Part shown: positions 35,003 through 42,732 of the stretch, in pieces | How positions within the stretch are numbered: the stretch's first letter is position 1 | Layout of the letters: every line of letters starts with the position of its first letter | Assembly: GCF_001712795.1 (NCBI RefSeq) | Contig: NZ_KV757759.1 | Span: 1-46,359 of the forward strand | Reading direction: 5' to 3' | From: Nostoc sp. KVJ20 | GTDB lineage: Bacteria; Cyanobacteriota; Cyanobacteriia; Cyanobacteriales; Nostocaceae | Length of the DNA stretch: 46,359 nucleotides | Position numbers and translations under genes: made by a program | Notes under the pieces: model-generated | What the model was told of the DNA's origin: nothing | Database searches by the model: none | Seen by the model: only the letters and a program-made list of their open reading frames with translations

Positions 35003-35326
35003 ATGAGACTATCTGAGCTAGATCCACTCATACCGCTAATTAAGTTAAGAGAAGAACTCCTGAAGTTACCAAAAGGCTACTCGTTTTTTGAAGAGGAACT
35101 AGTAGATTTTTTATCCAGACGAAGATGGCCAGAAAGTAATCGCCGCATTGACCGGACAACTTTCTGGCGCTGGAGAAATGACAACGGGATTGAGCATCAA
35201 AAAGTATTTAGTCGATTGGATATTTTGAAGCTCTGCCAAATCTGCGACCACTATCGCATAGATGGAACTCGTAGTGAATACTTAGCGATCGTTAAAACTA
35301 AAAAAGAGGTAGTGCTAAACAAATAG
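35003..35326 (+). CDS. Hypothetical protein, 107 residues, possible DNA-binding
   Basis: Unrecognised. Reads MRLSELDPLIPLIKLREELL, then a segment with WPESNRRIDRTTFWRWRNDN followed by FSRLDILKLCQICDHYR. The TTFWRWRNDNGI stretch looks like the recognition helix and wing of a MerR-like or excisionase-like HTH, and RLDILKLCQI like the following helix. No membrane segment. On the same strand as the devB-type gene and 313 bases upstream. Could be a small regulator of the exporter; I infer this from position only. Confidence 0.6.
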   Translation: MRLSELDPLIPLIKLREELLKLPKGYSFFEEELVDFLSRRRWPESNRRIDRTTFWRWRNDNGIEHQKVFSRLDILKLCQICDHYRIDGTRSEYLAIVKTKKEVVLNK

Positions 35327-35639
35327 AGCTATCTTTGACTAGATGCATAAAGTACCGAATGGCTCTACCGAAAGTTGATTAAGTAGTTATTGGTCATTGG
35401 TGCATACCCCGTTCCTTGTGGGTGGAAAAACTTTGTCTTTCATCGGACTAATTCAAACCATCTTAAAGAGTGGGTGTGATTTCTATTGGACTAATAACTA
35501 ATGATTAGTGACTCTGCACAGTGGTTTGATTCTACTAATAGATTGATGAATCAATACCCTTAATGTTAGTGATATCTGGCTGCGGAAGATCCCCCAACCC
35601 CCCTTTAAAAGAGGGGGGCTTAATTCCCTCATTAAAATT
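35327..35639. other. Leader region of the devBCA-type operon with repeats
   Basis: No gene. Bases 35380-35440 resemble 15823-15870. Bases 35589-35628 carry the C-rich/G-rich palindrome GATCCCCCAACCCCCC/GAGGGGGG directly before the devB-type start, where it could fold in the mRNA leader. No GTA-N8-TAC NtcA site was seen. Confidence 0.6.
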
Positions 35640-36845
35640 ATGGTACAAAAACAAAAACAGTCATTCATCAAACCATTCATCAAACCTGTAGGTTGGTGGC
35701 CGGTCATGTTAGCAACTACTATGGCTGTAGCTACTGGTGCTGTTACTTTCTATACCTTTTCACGATTTCAGTTGTCCTCGAAAGTTGAGCCTTTACCTAC
35801 CCCAAATAGTTCTCCTAAAATGACTGCTATTGCTGCTTTAGGACGTTTAGAACCTCAAGGAGAAGTTATTCGTCTGTCGGCCCCAGAATCCCAAGGGGGT
35901 GTAAGGGTCACAAAACTCATGGTAAACAAAGGAGATAGGGTGCGACAGGGGCAAGTAGTTGCAATTCTAGACAGTTACTTTCCTCGTCTTGCAGCGCTAG
36001 AAAAAGCCCAGCAACAAGTCATAGTTGCCCAAGCTAGTCTCAACCAGGTAAAAGCTGGTGCAAAAGCTGGAGATATATCTGCACAAAAAGCAACCATTGC
36101 TCGTTTAGAAGCTGAGTTGCGCGGAGAAACTTCTGCACAACAAGCAACGATCGCTCGTTTAGAGGCTGAGTGGCGCAATGCTGAAAGCGAAAATCAGCGA
36201 TATCAACAGTTATACAAAGACGGGGCGATTTCAGCTTCCGACGCAGATACTAAACGTTTGCGAGTAGATACAGTTCAACAGCAACTCAATGAAGCTAGGG
36301 CTTCTCTCAACCGCACTGTAGAAACTCTGCAAAAGCAGTTAACGGAGGCCAAAGCCAGACTCAAAAGTATTGCCGAGATTCGTCCTACCGATATAGCAGC
36401 AGCTCAAGCTGATGTCGAAAGTGCAGTAGCCTCAGTTAACCAGGCTAAGGCAGAGTGGGATTTAAGTATTGTGCGATCGCCTATAACCGGGCAAATCATG
36501 AAAATTAATGCTTGGCCTGGAGAAGTTATCGGCAATACAGGAATAGCTGATTTAGGTCGCACACAACAGATGTATGTGGTAGCAGAAGTCTATGAAACTG
36601 ATATTAAAAAAGTACGTCTAGGTCAGTCGGCCATTATTACTAGCGATGCTTTGCCAGGGAAATTACGAGGAAAAGTCGCAGATATTGGTTTGCAAATTGG
36701 CAAACAAAATATCTTTAATAGCAATCTTCAAGCAGATACCGACAACAAAATAGTTGATGTAAAAATTCGGATTGACAATACGGAAGACAACCAGCAAATC
36801 GCTGGCTTTACTGATTTACAGGTGGAGGTAATGATTGATATTTAG
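35640..36845 (+). CDS. devB: ABC exporter membrane fusion protein, DevB family
   Basis: 401 residues. Periplasmic adaptor that links the inner-membrane ABC exporter to an outer-membrane channel. One N-terminal membrane helix (about residues 20-40, PVMLATTMAVATGAVTFYTF). Then GRLEPQGEVIRLSAPES, typical of DevB, a lipoyl-like half-motif (VNKGDRVRQGQVVAILDS), a coiled-coil hairpin about 105-270 with a near-duplicate (QKATIARLEAEL, QQATIARLEAEW), the second lipoyl half (SPITGQIMKINAWPGE), and a beta-barrel. First gene of a devB-devC-devA set. In heterocysts DevBCA exports glycolipids; this paralogue sits beside an HglE-type synthase. Confidence 0.92.
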   Translation: MVQKQKQSFIKPFIKPVGWWPVMLATTMAVATGAVTFYTFSRFQLSSKVEPLPTPNSSPKMTAIAALGRLEPQGEVIRLSAPESQGGVRVTKLMVNKGDRVRQGQVVAILDSYFPRLAALEKAQQQVIVAQASLNQVKAGAKAGDISAQKATIARLEAELRGETSAQQATIARLEAEWRNAESENQRYQQLYKDGAISASDADTKRLRVDTVQQQLNEARASLNRTVETLQKQLTEAKARLKSIAEIRPTDIAAAQADVESAVASVNQAKAEWDLSIVRSPITGQIMKINAWPGEVIGNTGIADLGRTQQMYVVAEVYETDIKKVRLGQSAIITSDALPGKLRGKVADIGLQIGKQNIFNSNLQADTDNKIVDVKIRIDNTEDNQQIAGFTDLQVEVMIDI

Positions 36846-36990
36846 CACTTCTAAATAGAGCTTTTTTAACTCACAAAATATTCCTAAACTGCCTAAGATT
36901 AATTCGTAATTAGGACAGGCTAAAAAATCTTGATTTAAACAAAGCAATTTTCCTCAGCTTAGTCTAATTTCTATCCTTGAGGTTTACCAA

Positions 36991-38163
36991 ATGATTCTCA
37001 ATATACCCTTAGCTTGGCTACAATTAGCTCGACAAAAAATTCGTTTTATTGTAGCTTTGGCTGGAATTGCTTTTGTAGCAGTTCTAATGTTTATGCAAAT
37101 TGGTTTCCAAGCCGCCCTCTATGATAGTGCTACCCAGTTGCATAAAAATCTAGAAGGAGACTTATTTTTAATCAGTGCCCAATATAAATCGCTAACATCA
37201 AATCAAAGCTTTTTTCGTTCAAATTTATATCAGGTATTAGGTTTTGATAGTGTAGAATCAGTTAGCCCTTTATATGTACAATTCGCGAAATTTAAGAACC
37301 CCAACAATGGTCTAAAATTTCCACTATATGTGCTTGGGTTCGATCCAGTTAAATCAATTTTTAAGTTTCCAAATATCGAAGAAAAGCTCAGTATAATCAG
37401 GATTCCTAATATTGTTTTATTTGACCGCGATTCTCGTCCAGAATTTGGTGCGATCGCTAAAGATTTTGAGCAAGGAAAAGATATAAAAGTTGAAATATTT
37501 AGCTATACCGGATTAGTTGGTTACAGAGTTAAAATTGGTGGTTTATTTAAACTAGGGCCTTCTTTTGGCGTTGATGGAAATTTAATCGTTAGTTCTTCAA
37601 CTTTTCTGCGAATATTTCAAGATCGTCCGGTACAAAAAATAGATATAGGATTAATTAAACTCAAACCTGGTGCTAACCCCCAAAAAGTTTTAGCAGATTT
37701 ATCAGCCAAATTACCCAAAGATGTCAGAGTTATTACCCGCAAAGACTTTATTGCTTTGGAAAAAGCCTATTGGTCTCTTAGAACACCTATTGGGTTCGTG
37801 TTTAACTTGATGGTTTTAATGGGGTTTGTTGTTGGTGTAATCGTTGTTTATCAAATACTTTATAGTAATATTTCTAGTCATTTAACCGAATATGCAACTT
37901 TAAAAGCAATGGGATTCAAAAACAAATACTTATTAAGTGTAGTTTTTCAACAAGCTTTAATTTTAGCATCTCTAGGTTATGTTCCGGGTTTAGCTATATC
38001 TATAGCCCTATATGATGTATCAAAAAATGCTACTAAATTACCAGTTATCATGACTACAGATAAAGCCATATTAGTATTAATCTCAGCAACATTAATGTGT
38101 TTAACTTCGGGTTTTTTATCTACAAATAAACTCCGGAATGTAGATCCAGCAGATATTTTCTAG
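36991..38163 (+). CDS. devC: ABC transporter permease, DevC family
   Basis: 390 residues, MacB/FtsX-type permease. One N-terminal membrane helix (about residues 20-42, FIVALAGIAFVAVLMFMQIG), a periplasmic domain about 45-265, and three C-terminal helices from about residue 268 (IGFVFNLMVLMGFVVGVIVVY, YLLSVVFQQALILASLGYVPG, AILVLISATLMCLTSG). MILNIPLAWLQLARQKIRF at the start and the YATLKAMGFKNKYL coupling segment are DevC-like. GAGG lies about 8 bases before the ATG. 145 bases after devB and 23 before devA, so one operon. Confidence 0.93.
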   Translation: MILNIPLAWLQLARQKIRFIVALAGIAFVAVLMFMQIGFQAALYDSATQLHKNLEGDLFLISAQYKSLTSNQSFFRSNLYQVLGFDSVESVSPLYVQFAKFKNPNNGLKFPLYVLGFDPVKSIFKFPNIEEKLSIIRIPNIVLFDRDSRPEFGAIAKDFEQGKDIKVEIFSYTGLVGYRVKIGGLFKLGPSFGVDGNLIVSSSTFLRIFQDRPVQKIDIGLIKLKPGANPQKVLADLSAKLPKDVRVITRKDFIALEKAYWSLRTPIGFVFNLMVLMGFVVGVIVVYQILYSNISSHLTEYATLKAMGFKNKYLLSVVFQQALILASLGYVPGLAISIALYDVSKNATKLPVIMTTDKAILVLISATLMCLTSGFLSTNKLRNVDPADIF

Positions 38164-38186
38164 ATTAAATCTAGTGTATAAATAAA

Positions 38187-38879
38187 ATGCTTAAACAAAA
38201 ATTCATCGTCACCATAGAAAATCTTAATCACTACTTCGGCGATAAAAAAATACGAAGTCAGGTATTATCTGATATTAATTTTAATATCAAATATGGAGAA
38301 ATTGTGATTATGACTGGGCCATCAGGTTCAGGAAAAACAACTTTACTGACTTTAATTGGTGGGTTACGTTCTGTCCAAGAAGGAAGTTTGAAGTTTATCG
38401 GTCAGGAGCTTTCTGGAGCTAGTAATCAGCAATTAGTTCAAGTACGTCGGCATATTGGCTATATTTTTCAAGCTCACAACTTGCTAGATTTCTTAACAGC
38501 GAGACAGAATGTTCAAATGTCACTTGAATTACACAAAAATATTCCTGAATTGGAAGCTCGCAAAAAATCAGAATCTATACTCAGTGCTGTTAAATTGGAG
38601 AATAGAGTAAATTATTATCCGTCTGATCTTTCTGGAGGACAAAAACAACGAGTAGCCATTGCTCGTGCTTTAGTAAGTCATCCCAAATTAGTTTTAGCTG
38701 ATGAACCGACAGCAGCTTTAGACAGTAAGACAGGCCGAGATGTTGTCACCTTGATGCAGCAACTAGCTAAAGAACAGAATTGTGCTATCTTAATGGTCAC
38801 TCACGACAATAGAATTTTAGATATTGCAGATCGGATAATTCATATGGAAGATGGTTATCTGGTCAAAGAAGTTTCGTGA
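38187..38879 (+). CDS. devA: ABC transporter ATPase, DevA family
   Basis: 230 residues, the cytoplasmic motor of the exporter. Walker A GPSGSGKTTLL, Q-loop IGYIFQAHNLLDFLTA, signature LSGGQKQRVAIARAL, Walker B LVLADEPTAALD and H-loop MVTHDN are all intact. The N-terminus (IENLNHYFGDKK) and GGLRSVQEGSLKF match DevA-type ATPases of the MacB/LolD group. Works with the preceding permease and fusion protein; an outer-membrane TolC-like partner is not in the window. Confidence 0.94.
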   Translation: MLKQKFIVTIENLNHYFGDKKIRSQVLSDINFNIKYGEIVIMTGPSGSGKTTLLTLIGGLRSVQEGSLKFIGQELSGASNQQLVQVRRHIGYIFQAHNLLDFLTARQNVQMSLELHKNIPELEARKKSESILSAVKLENRVNYYPSDLSGGQKQRVAIARALVSHPKLVLADEPTAALDSKTGRDVVTLMQQLAKEQNCAILMVTHDNRILDIADRIIHMEDGYLVKEVS

Positions 38880-38904
38880 TTGTCCTTAAAAAAACGAAAG
38901 TCTC

Positions 38905-39008
38905 ATACCATTTCACGAAAATCTTGATACATATAGATTTTTCGTAGGGGTTTAGCACTGCTAAACCCCTACCCACGTATTTGTATCATTATTAAAGTGA
39001 AATGGTAT
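38905..39008. repeat. Palindromic element with ATACCATTTCAC termini
   Basis: Ends ATACCATTTCAC and GTGAAATGGTAT are exact inverted copies. The centre (38944-38972) is a 14-bp perfect stem, GTAGGGGTTTAGCA and its complement, around one base. It begins 26 bases after the devA stop. Either a MITE-like repeat or a structured 3' end; no clean U-run. Confidence 0.75.
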
Positions 39009-39049
39009 TAGAGCCTATTTATAAATCAAGACGCTTGGGTTAAGGGCTA

Positions 39050-39213
39050 AGAGGTTGTTTGAAAAGTTTTTCGCTGTGACTTTCGGCACTTTTAGATCCC
39101 CCCTAACCCCCCTTAAAAAGGGGGGAATCGGAATCAAAGTCCCCCTTTTTAAGGGGGATTTAGAGGGATCTAAAATTTTTGATACTGACAAGAGGACTTT
39201 TCAAACATCCTCT
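39050..39213. repeat. Second copy of the AGAGGATGTTTGAAAAGT element
   Basis: Ends AGAGGTTGTTTGAAAAGT and ACTTTTCAAACATCCTCT match the 18115-18322 element. The interior shares GATCCCCCCTAACCCCCC and GATCTAAAA segments but is about 44 bases shorter. Confidence 0.82.
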
Positions 39214-39237
39214 AATTGTACAAAATTGTGGGTTTTC

Positions 39238-39294
39238 GAGACGCGATAAATCGACGTCTCTACAAGTGTTTTGGTCTTATCTGAACTGTATTGG
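39238..39294. repeat. Partial copy of the 12229-12329 element
   Basis: Shares the GAGACGCGATAAATCGACGT hairpin and CTACAAGTGTTTTGG, and ends CTTATCTGAACTGTATTG. The left terminal repeat is missing. Confidence 0.75.
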
Positions 39295-39420
39295 ACAACT
39301 GATTTTTACTCAGCACTGGCTCAACGCCCCGCTATCCATTTACAGCACTCAGCACTTAGCTATATATTTAAGTATTTTGATGCAGATATGATATGCCTCC
39401 TAACTGTTGACTCCTAGTTT

Positions 39421-40893
39421 CTATTTATTGCTAACTTCTAAAGGCAAGAAAATCGTCAAAACTTCCCCATAGTGTGGACGCTGGCGTACAATCAATTTGC
39501 CACCGATCGCCTGGAATAAATGTTTGGTTGCGGCGATATTCAAACTAATCGTACCCGTTTCTGGTTGGAACATCAGCAGTTGACCAAGGGCTTTGCGAAT
39601 TGGTGGTGTTGCAGGTGTGGCAGCTTTATTGGAATCTTTGCACCCAAATTGAGGCGATAATTGTAACTTCAGTTGATCTCCAGCCGGGATAACTTGTACT
39701 TGAATATGGCTACCAGAGGGTAAGCTGCGAGTGAAATTCTCTATTAAACCAGTGAGTACCTGATCTAGCATCATGGGATTGCTCACCACTGTTGGTAGTT
39801 GCTGGGGTAAAACAACATTTAAAGTTAAGTTACGCCGATGTGCTGCTTGTTCCCAACGGGGAATACTTTGCTGCAACACTTGATCTAAAGACATGGGCGT
39901 GAGTTGAGTTTTTGAGGATTTTGCTGAGGTAGTAGTTTCCAGTTCTGCTGCCTTAAACAGCAACTCCATGCGGTCAATTTGCTCGGTACACTCGTGATCG
40001 ATAACTTTTAAGCGATTGATCACGCTAGCATCTAAGTCTCGCCGTTTCAGCAGCAGACGAGTCATAGTGCGAATCGTGGTTAAAGGTGTGCGGACTTCGT
40101 GAGCGAAGGCTTGGAGCAATTCTACATCAGGATTTGGGGATTGGGTATGAGGGATTGGGCATTGGGCATTGGGCATTGAGGATGAGTTATTGTCCTTGTC
40201 TCCAGTTCCTAGTAAAGAGTCTCTAGTCTCTTCTGCTTCTGTTACTTCTTGAAGCAACAACTGGCTAAACTCAATCATAATGCGGTAGTCTGGTGCTACC
40301 GGGGAATACTGTTCTACCAATGCATCCAGGCGGGCAAAGAACTCTGGATTAGCTAGCATTACCCTTGCGCCTAGCGATCGCCAAGCCTGCTGTACTACCT
40401 CTGGCTCAAAAGAAAATGAAAAGGTTTTTTTACCGTTTTTGTGAGTTGCTAAAACCAGCACTAATCTAAATTTATCTGTAAAAACCAAGCAAAATTGTTC
40501 CGCGCCGAGTGGATCGGCAGGTAGTAAGGGAAGTACCGATTCATGAGGAGCAATTTCTTCATTTACAGATTCGTTAACATAGTCCAACCCAGGCATCGCA
40601 CATGGCATCTGAAATGGCATCAGCGCCAAAGGGTTAAATGGTTTTGCCGTAAAAGTTACTGTTTCTAAGCTTTGAGTCAGTTTTGGCTGACTAAATAAGG
40701 GTGCAGGTGCAGCTAAAACTAATCCTTGGGTTGTGTCAACCGAGGCAGTTGCTAAAGTCTTTAATAGCAAATGTTCTGTCGCTGCTAGGCTGACACGCCA
40801 CTGCCGCTCTGCTTTGGCAGGTGAACATTCAGCTATACTTGATTGATTTTCAGCCAAGATTTCGCTCAGGCTTGGCAATATCCATTTGTACAC
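39421..40893 (-). CDS. Histidine kinase with degenerate ATP-binding lid
   Basis: 490 residues, no membrane helix. The N-terminal 230 residues are unrecognised. A simple-repeat-encoded linker (about 238-254) leads to the HisKA domain with phospho-acceptor His265 in AHEVRTPLTTIRTM. The ATPase domain keeps an N-box-like LDQVLTGLIENFTRSLP, but the G1 box (DxGxG) is not visible and the G2 box reads ETGTISLNIAATKHLF instead of GTGLGLAISK. GGKLIVRQRPHYGEVLTIFLPL closes the fold. Autophosphorylation may be weak or absent. No response regulator is adjacent. Confidence 0.82.
   Translation of the reverse strand: MYKWILPSLSEILAENQSSIAECSPAKAERQWRVSLAATEHLLLKTLATASVDTTQGLVLAAPAPLFSQPKLTQSLETVTFTAKPFNPLALMPFQMPCAMPGLDYVNESVNEEIAPHESVLPLLPADPLGAEQFCLVFTDKFRLVLVLATHKNGKKTFSFSFEPEVVQQAWRSLGARVMLANPEFFARLDALVEQYSPVAPDYRIMIEFSQLLLQEVTEAEETRDSLLGTGDKDNNSSSMPNAQCPIPHTQSPNPDVELLQAFAHEVRTPLTTIRTMTRLLLKRRDLDASVINRLKVIDHECTEQIDRMELLFKAAELETTTSAKSSKTQLTPMSLDQVLQQSIPRWEQAAHRRNLTLNVVLPQQLPTVVSNPMMLDQVLTGLIENFTRSLPSGSHIQVQVIPAGDQLKLQLSPQFGCKDSNKAATPATPPIRKALGQLLMFQPETGTISLNIAATKHLFQAIGGKLIVRQRPHYGEVLTIFLPLEVSNK
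40131..40182 (-). repeat. GGGCATT-type repeat inside the histidine kinase gene
   Basis: Plus-strand GGGGATT/GGGTATG/GGGCATT units run in frame, coding a Pro-Asn-Gln-rich linker (PNAQCPIPHTQSPNP) directly before the HisKA helix. Same unit as the intergenic block at 4484-4513. Confidence 0.8.
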
Positions 40894-41478
40894 AGGCTTT
40901 CACCCCTTAATTCAAGAGCGACTAACAGCGTCTAGGGTAGACATTTCACTACTACTTAAGAGGTTATAGCCATTTGTGTACTGGTGACAGTGGTAGAACC
41001 GAACAATTCGGGCGCAATTTCCGCTATTTGGCGATGTCTACGACGGGCTACGCCTAGGCTGTTGACTTTGATGAGATTTACCCATTTTTTATTCATACAG
41101 TTTTGGTGTCATCATTGGTGAACCAAATTAAATAAGTAATGAGTAATGAGTAATGAGTAATGGGTATTTACTCATTTATGTTCAAAATGACTTTCCCTAC
41201 CCTCAAATTTATCTCCTCACCGACCTAAAGGCGCTCTTAAGAAGGAGTAATGAGTAATAAGTAATAAGTAATGAGTGAATACCCATTTTTCATCCACTCA
41301 TTACTCCTTACTCATTACTTTAAAACCTTGCGTGAAGCACGGGGTTTCAGACCCAATTCTTTGGTGATGAGATATTTTTTATTGAAAGTCCCTGTTTCGG
41401 CGATGTACGTAGGGATAGCCGATCATAGACATTGCATTTTTTGAGTAGATTAACAATAGACTATCTTAAAAGCACTTT
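40894..41478. other. Intergenic region with TAATGAG repeats
   Basis: No gene. GTAATGA heptamers run at 41131-41162 and 41243-41274, and the complementary CTCATTACT block is at 41296-41320, so 41243-41320 can form a hairpin. Bases 41037-41057 carry a CGACGGGCTACGCC dispersed-repeat fragment. Confidence 0.7.
41243..41320. repeat. TAATGAG-type inverted repeat block
   Basis: GAGTAATGAGTAATAAGTAA-type units on the left and CTCATTACTCCTTACTCATT on the right pair into a long imperfect stem with a GAATACCCATTTTTCATC loop. Confidence 0.75.
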
Positions 41479-42294
41479 ATGACTTCTTTTGATTCAGTTA
41501 AAGATTTGGTATTAGTTGCTGGTGCTACTGGTGGAGTGGGGCAACTGGTGGTAGGCAAGTTACTAGAAAAGGGCGTGAAAGTTCGTGTCCTGACACGCAA
41601 TGCCGCCAAAGCTGAAGAGATGTTTAACCAAAGAGTGGAAATTGCCGTTGGTGACATCCGCCAGCCAGCTACACTGCCAGCCGCAATGCCAGATGTCACC
41701 CACATCATAAATTGTACCGGAACCACTGCCTTTCCCTCTGAGCGATGGGAATTTGAGCAATCCCCGAACTTGCTTGAATGGGGCATCACTTTCCTTAACC
41801 CCAAATCTAGTCAAGCAAAAGCAAAGAATAGTCCGGAAAAGGTCGATGCTCAAGGTGTAAGCAATCTAGTAGAAGCAGCACCCCGGAATTTGAAGCGATT
41901 CGTTTTCGTCTCTTCCTGTGGAATTCTCCGTAAAAATCAGTTTCCTTTTAGTATTCTTAATGCCTTTGGTGTGTTGGATGCCAAACAAAAGGGCGAAGAT
42001 TCCATTATTAATTCAGGATTACCCTACACCATTATCCGCCCAGGACGCCTCATTGACGGCCCCTATACCTCATACGACCTCAACACCCTCCTTAAGGCAA
42101 AAACAGGCGGTAAATATGGTGTGGTCGTAAGTACTGGGGATACACTTTCGGGTGATACCAGCCGGATTGATGTAGCAAATGCTTGTGTGGAATGCCTTTT
42201 GTACCCAAGTAGTTCTAGGAAAATTTTTGAAATAGTCAACCAAGGACAAAGACTGCCTGTAATTGATTGGGAAACTCTTTTTTCTTTACTCTGA
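41479..42294 (+). CDS. NAD(P)-binding atypical SDR (Ycf39/NmrA-like)
   Basis: 271 residues. Rossmann loop AGATGGVGQ near the N-terminus, followed by VRVLTRNAAKAEEMF, an NADP-leaning pattern. VEIAVGDIRQPATLPAAM, HIINCTGTTAFP and FVFVSSCGILR follow the atypical SDR layout; YTIIRPGRLIDGPYT matches the family. No YxxxK is evident. Members act as reductases or as assembly factors in photosynthetic membranes (Ycf39 type). The exact role is open. Plus strand, 438 bases before dnaK, probably its own unit. Confidence 0.88.
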   Translation: MTSFDSVKDLVLVAGATGGVGQLVVGKLLEKGVKVRVLTRNAAKAEEMFNQRVEIAVGDIRQPATLPAAMPDVTHIINCTGTTAFPSERWEFEQSPNLLEWGITFLNPKSSQAKAKNSPEKVDAQGVSNLVEAAPRNLKRFVFVSSCGILRKNQFPFSILNAFGVLDAKQKGEDSIINSGLPYTIIRPGRLIDGPYTSYDLNTLLKAKTGGKYGVVVSTGDTLSGDTSRIDVANACVECLLYPSSSRKIFEIVNQGQRLPVIDWETLFSLL

Positions 42295-42732
42295 GTAACT
42301 GCTAAGTGCTGAGTGTCATATTTTATTCAATGCCCTATGCTCTATGTCTGATGCCCAATCCTCAGTGTTTCTGTAGTTTATTGCCTCAAAAGACGGCAAA
42401 CACCACTCGGACGTTACGGTTCACCCTAATTGCTGAAAGTATTAATTCTCATACATTAGACAGAGTGAAGACAAATAAATCCATGAACCAACTAAAAACA
42501 CAATTTAGTTAGTTTAACCGTCCTAAGCAAGGTTCGGGAAACCACCCTTCATGGACTGGCTACCACTAAGGTTCAGTATATATATCAGCATTAGTCTGGA
42601 GTTTTAACCCCAGGAAGGCCGAATCAAAGGTATTCATGCTGAACTGGCTGATTTCTTGACCCTGTTGGTTGAAAATTTAGTGCTTTATATTCTCATTCAT
42701 TCATTTGTAGTTATACGGAGCCAGCACCTAAA
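42295..42732. other. Leader region of dnaK
   Basis: No gene. Bases 42320-42362 hold ATGCCC-type simple repeats. A TATATATA stretch lies near 42578. No CIRCE inverted repeat (TTAGCACTC/GAGTGCTAA) was found, so HrcA control is not supported. ACGGAG at 42715-42720 is a distant Shine-Dalgarno candidate for dnaK. Confidence 0.6.

Larger units (their letters stand above)
38880..39420. other. Repeat-filled intergenic region after devA
   Basis: No gene. Three repeat elements occupy most of it: 38905-39008, 39050-39213 and 39238-39294. The first could also end the devBCA transcript. Confidence 0.75.

Noticed and set aside
35327..35639. NtcA box (GTA-N8-TAC) upstream of devBCA
   Set aside because: I scanned for the spaced triplets and found no correct match, so nitrogen/heterocyst control is not supported by sequence.
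42295..42732. CIRCE (HrcA) operator upstream of dnaK
   Set aside because: No TTAGCACTC/GAGTGCTAA pair is present in the leader.
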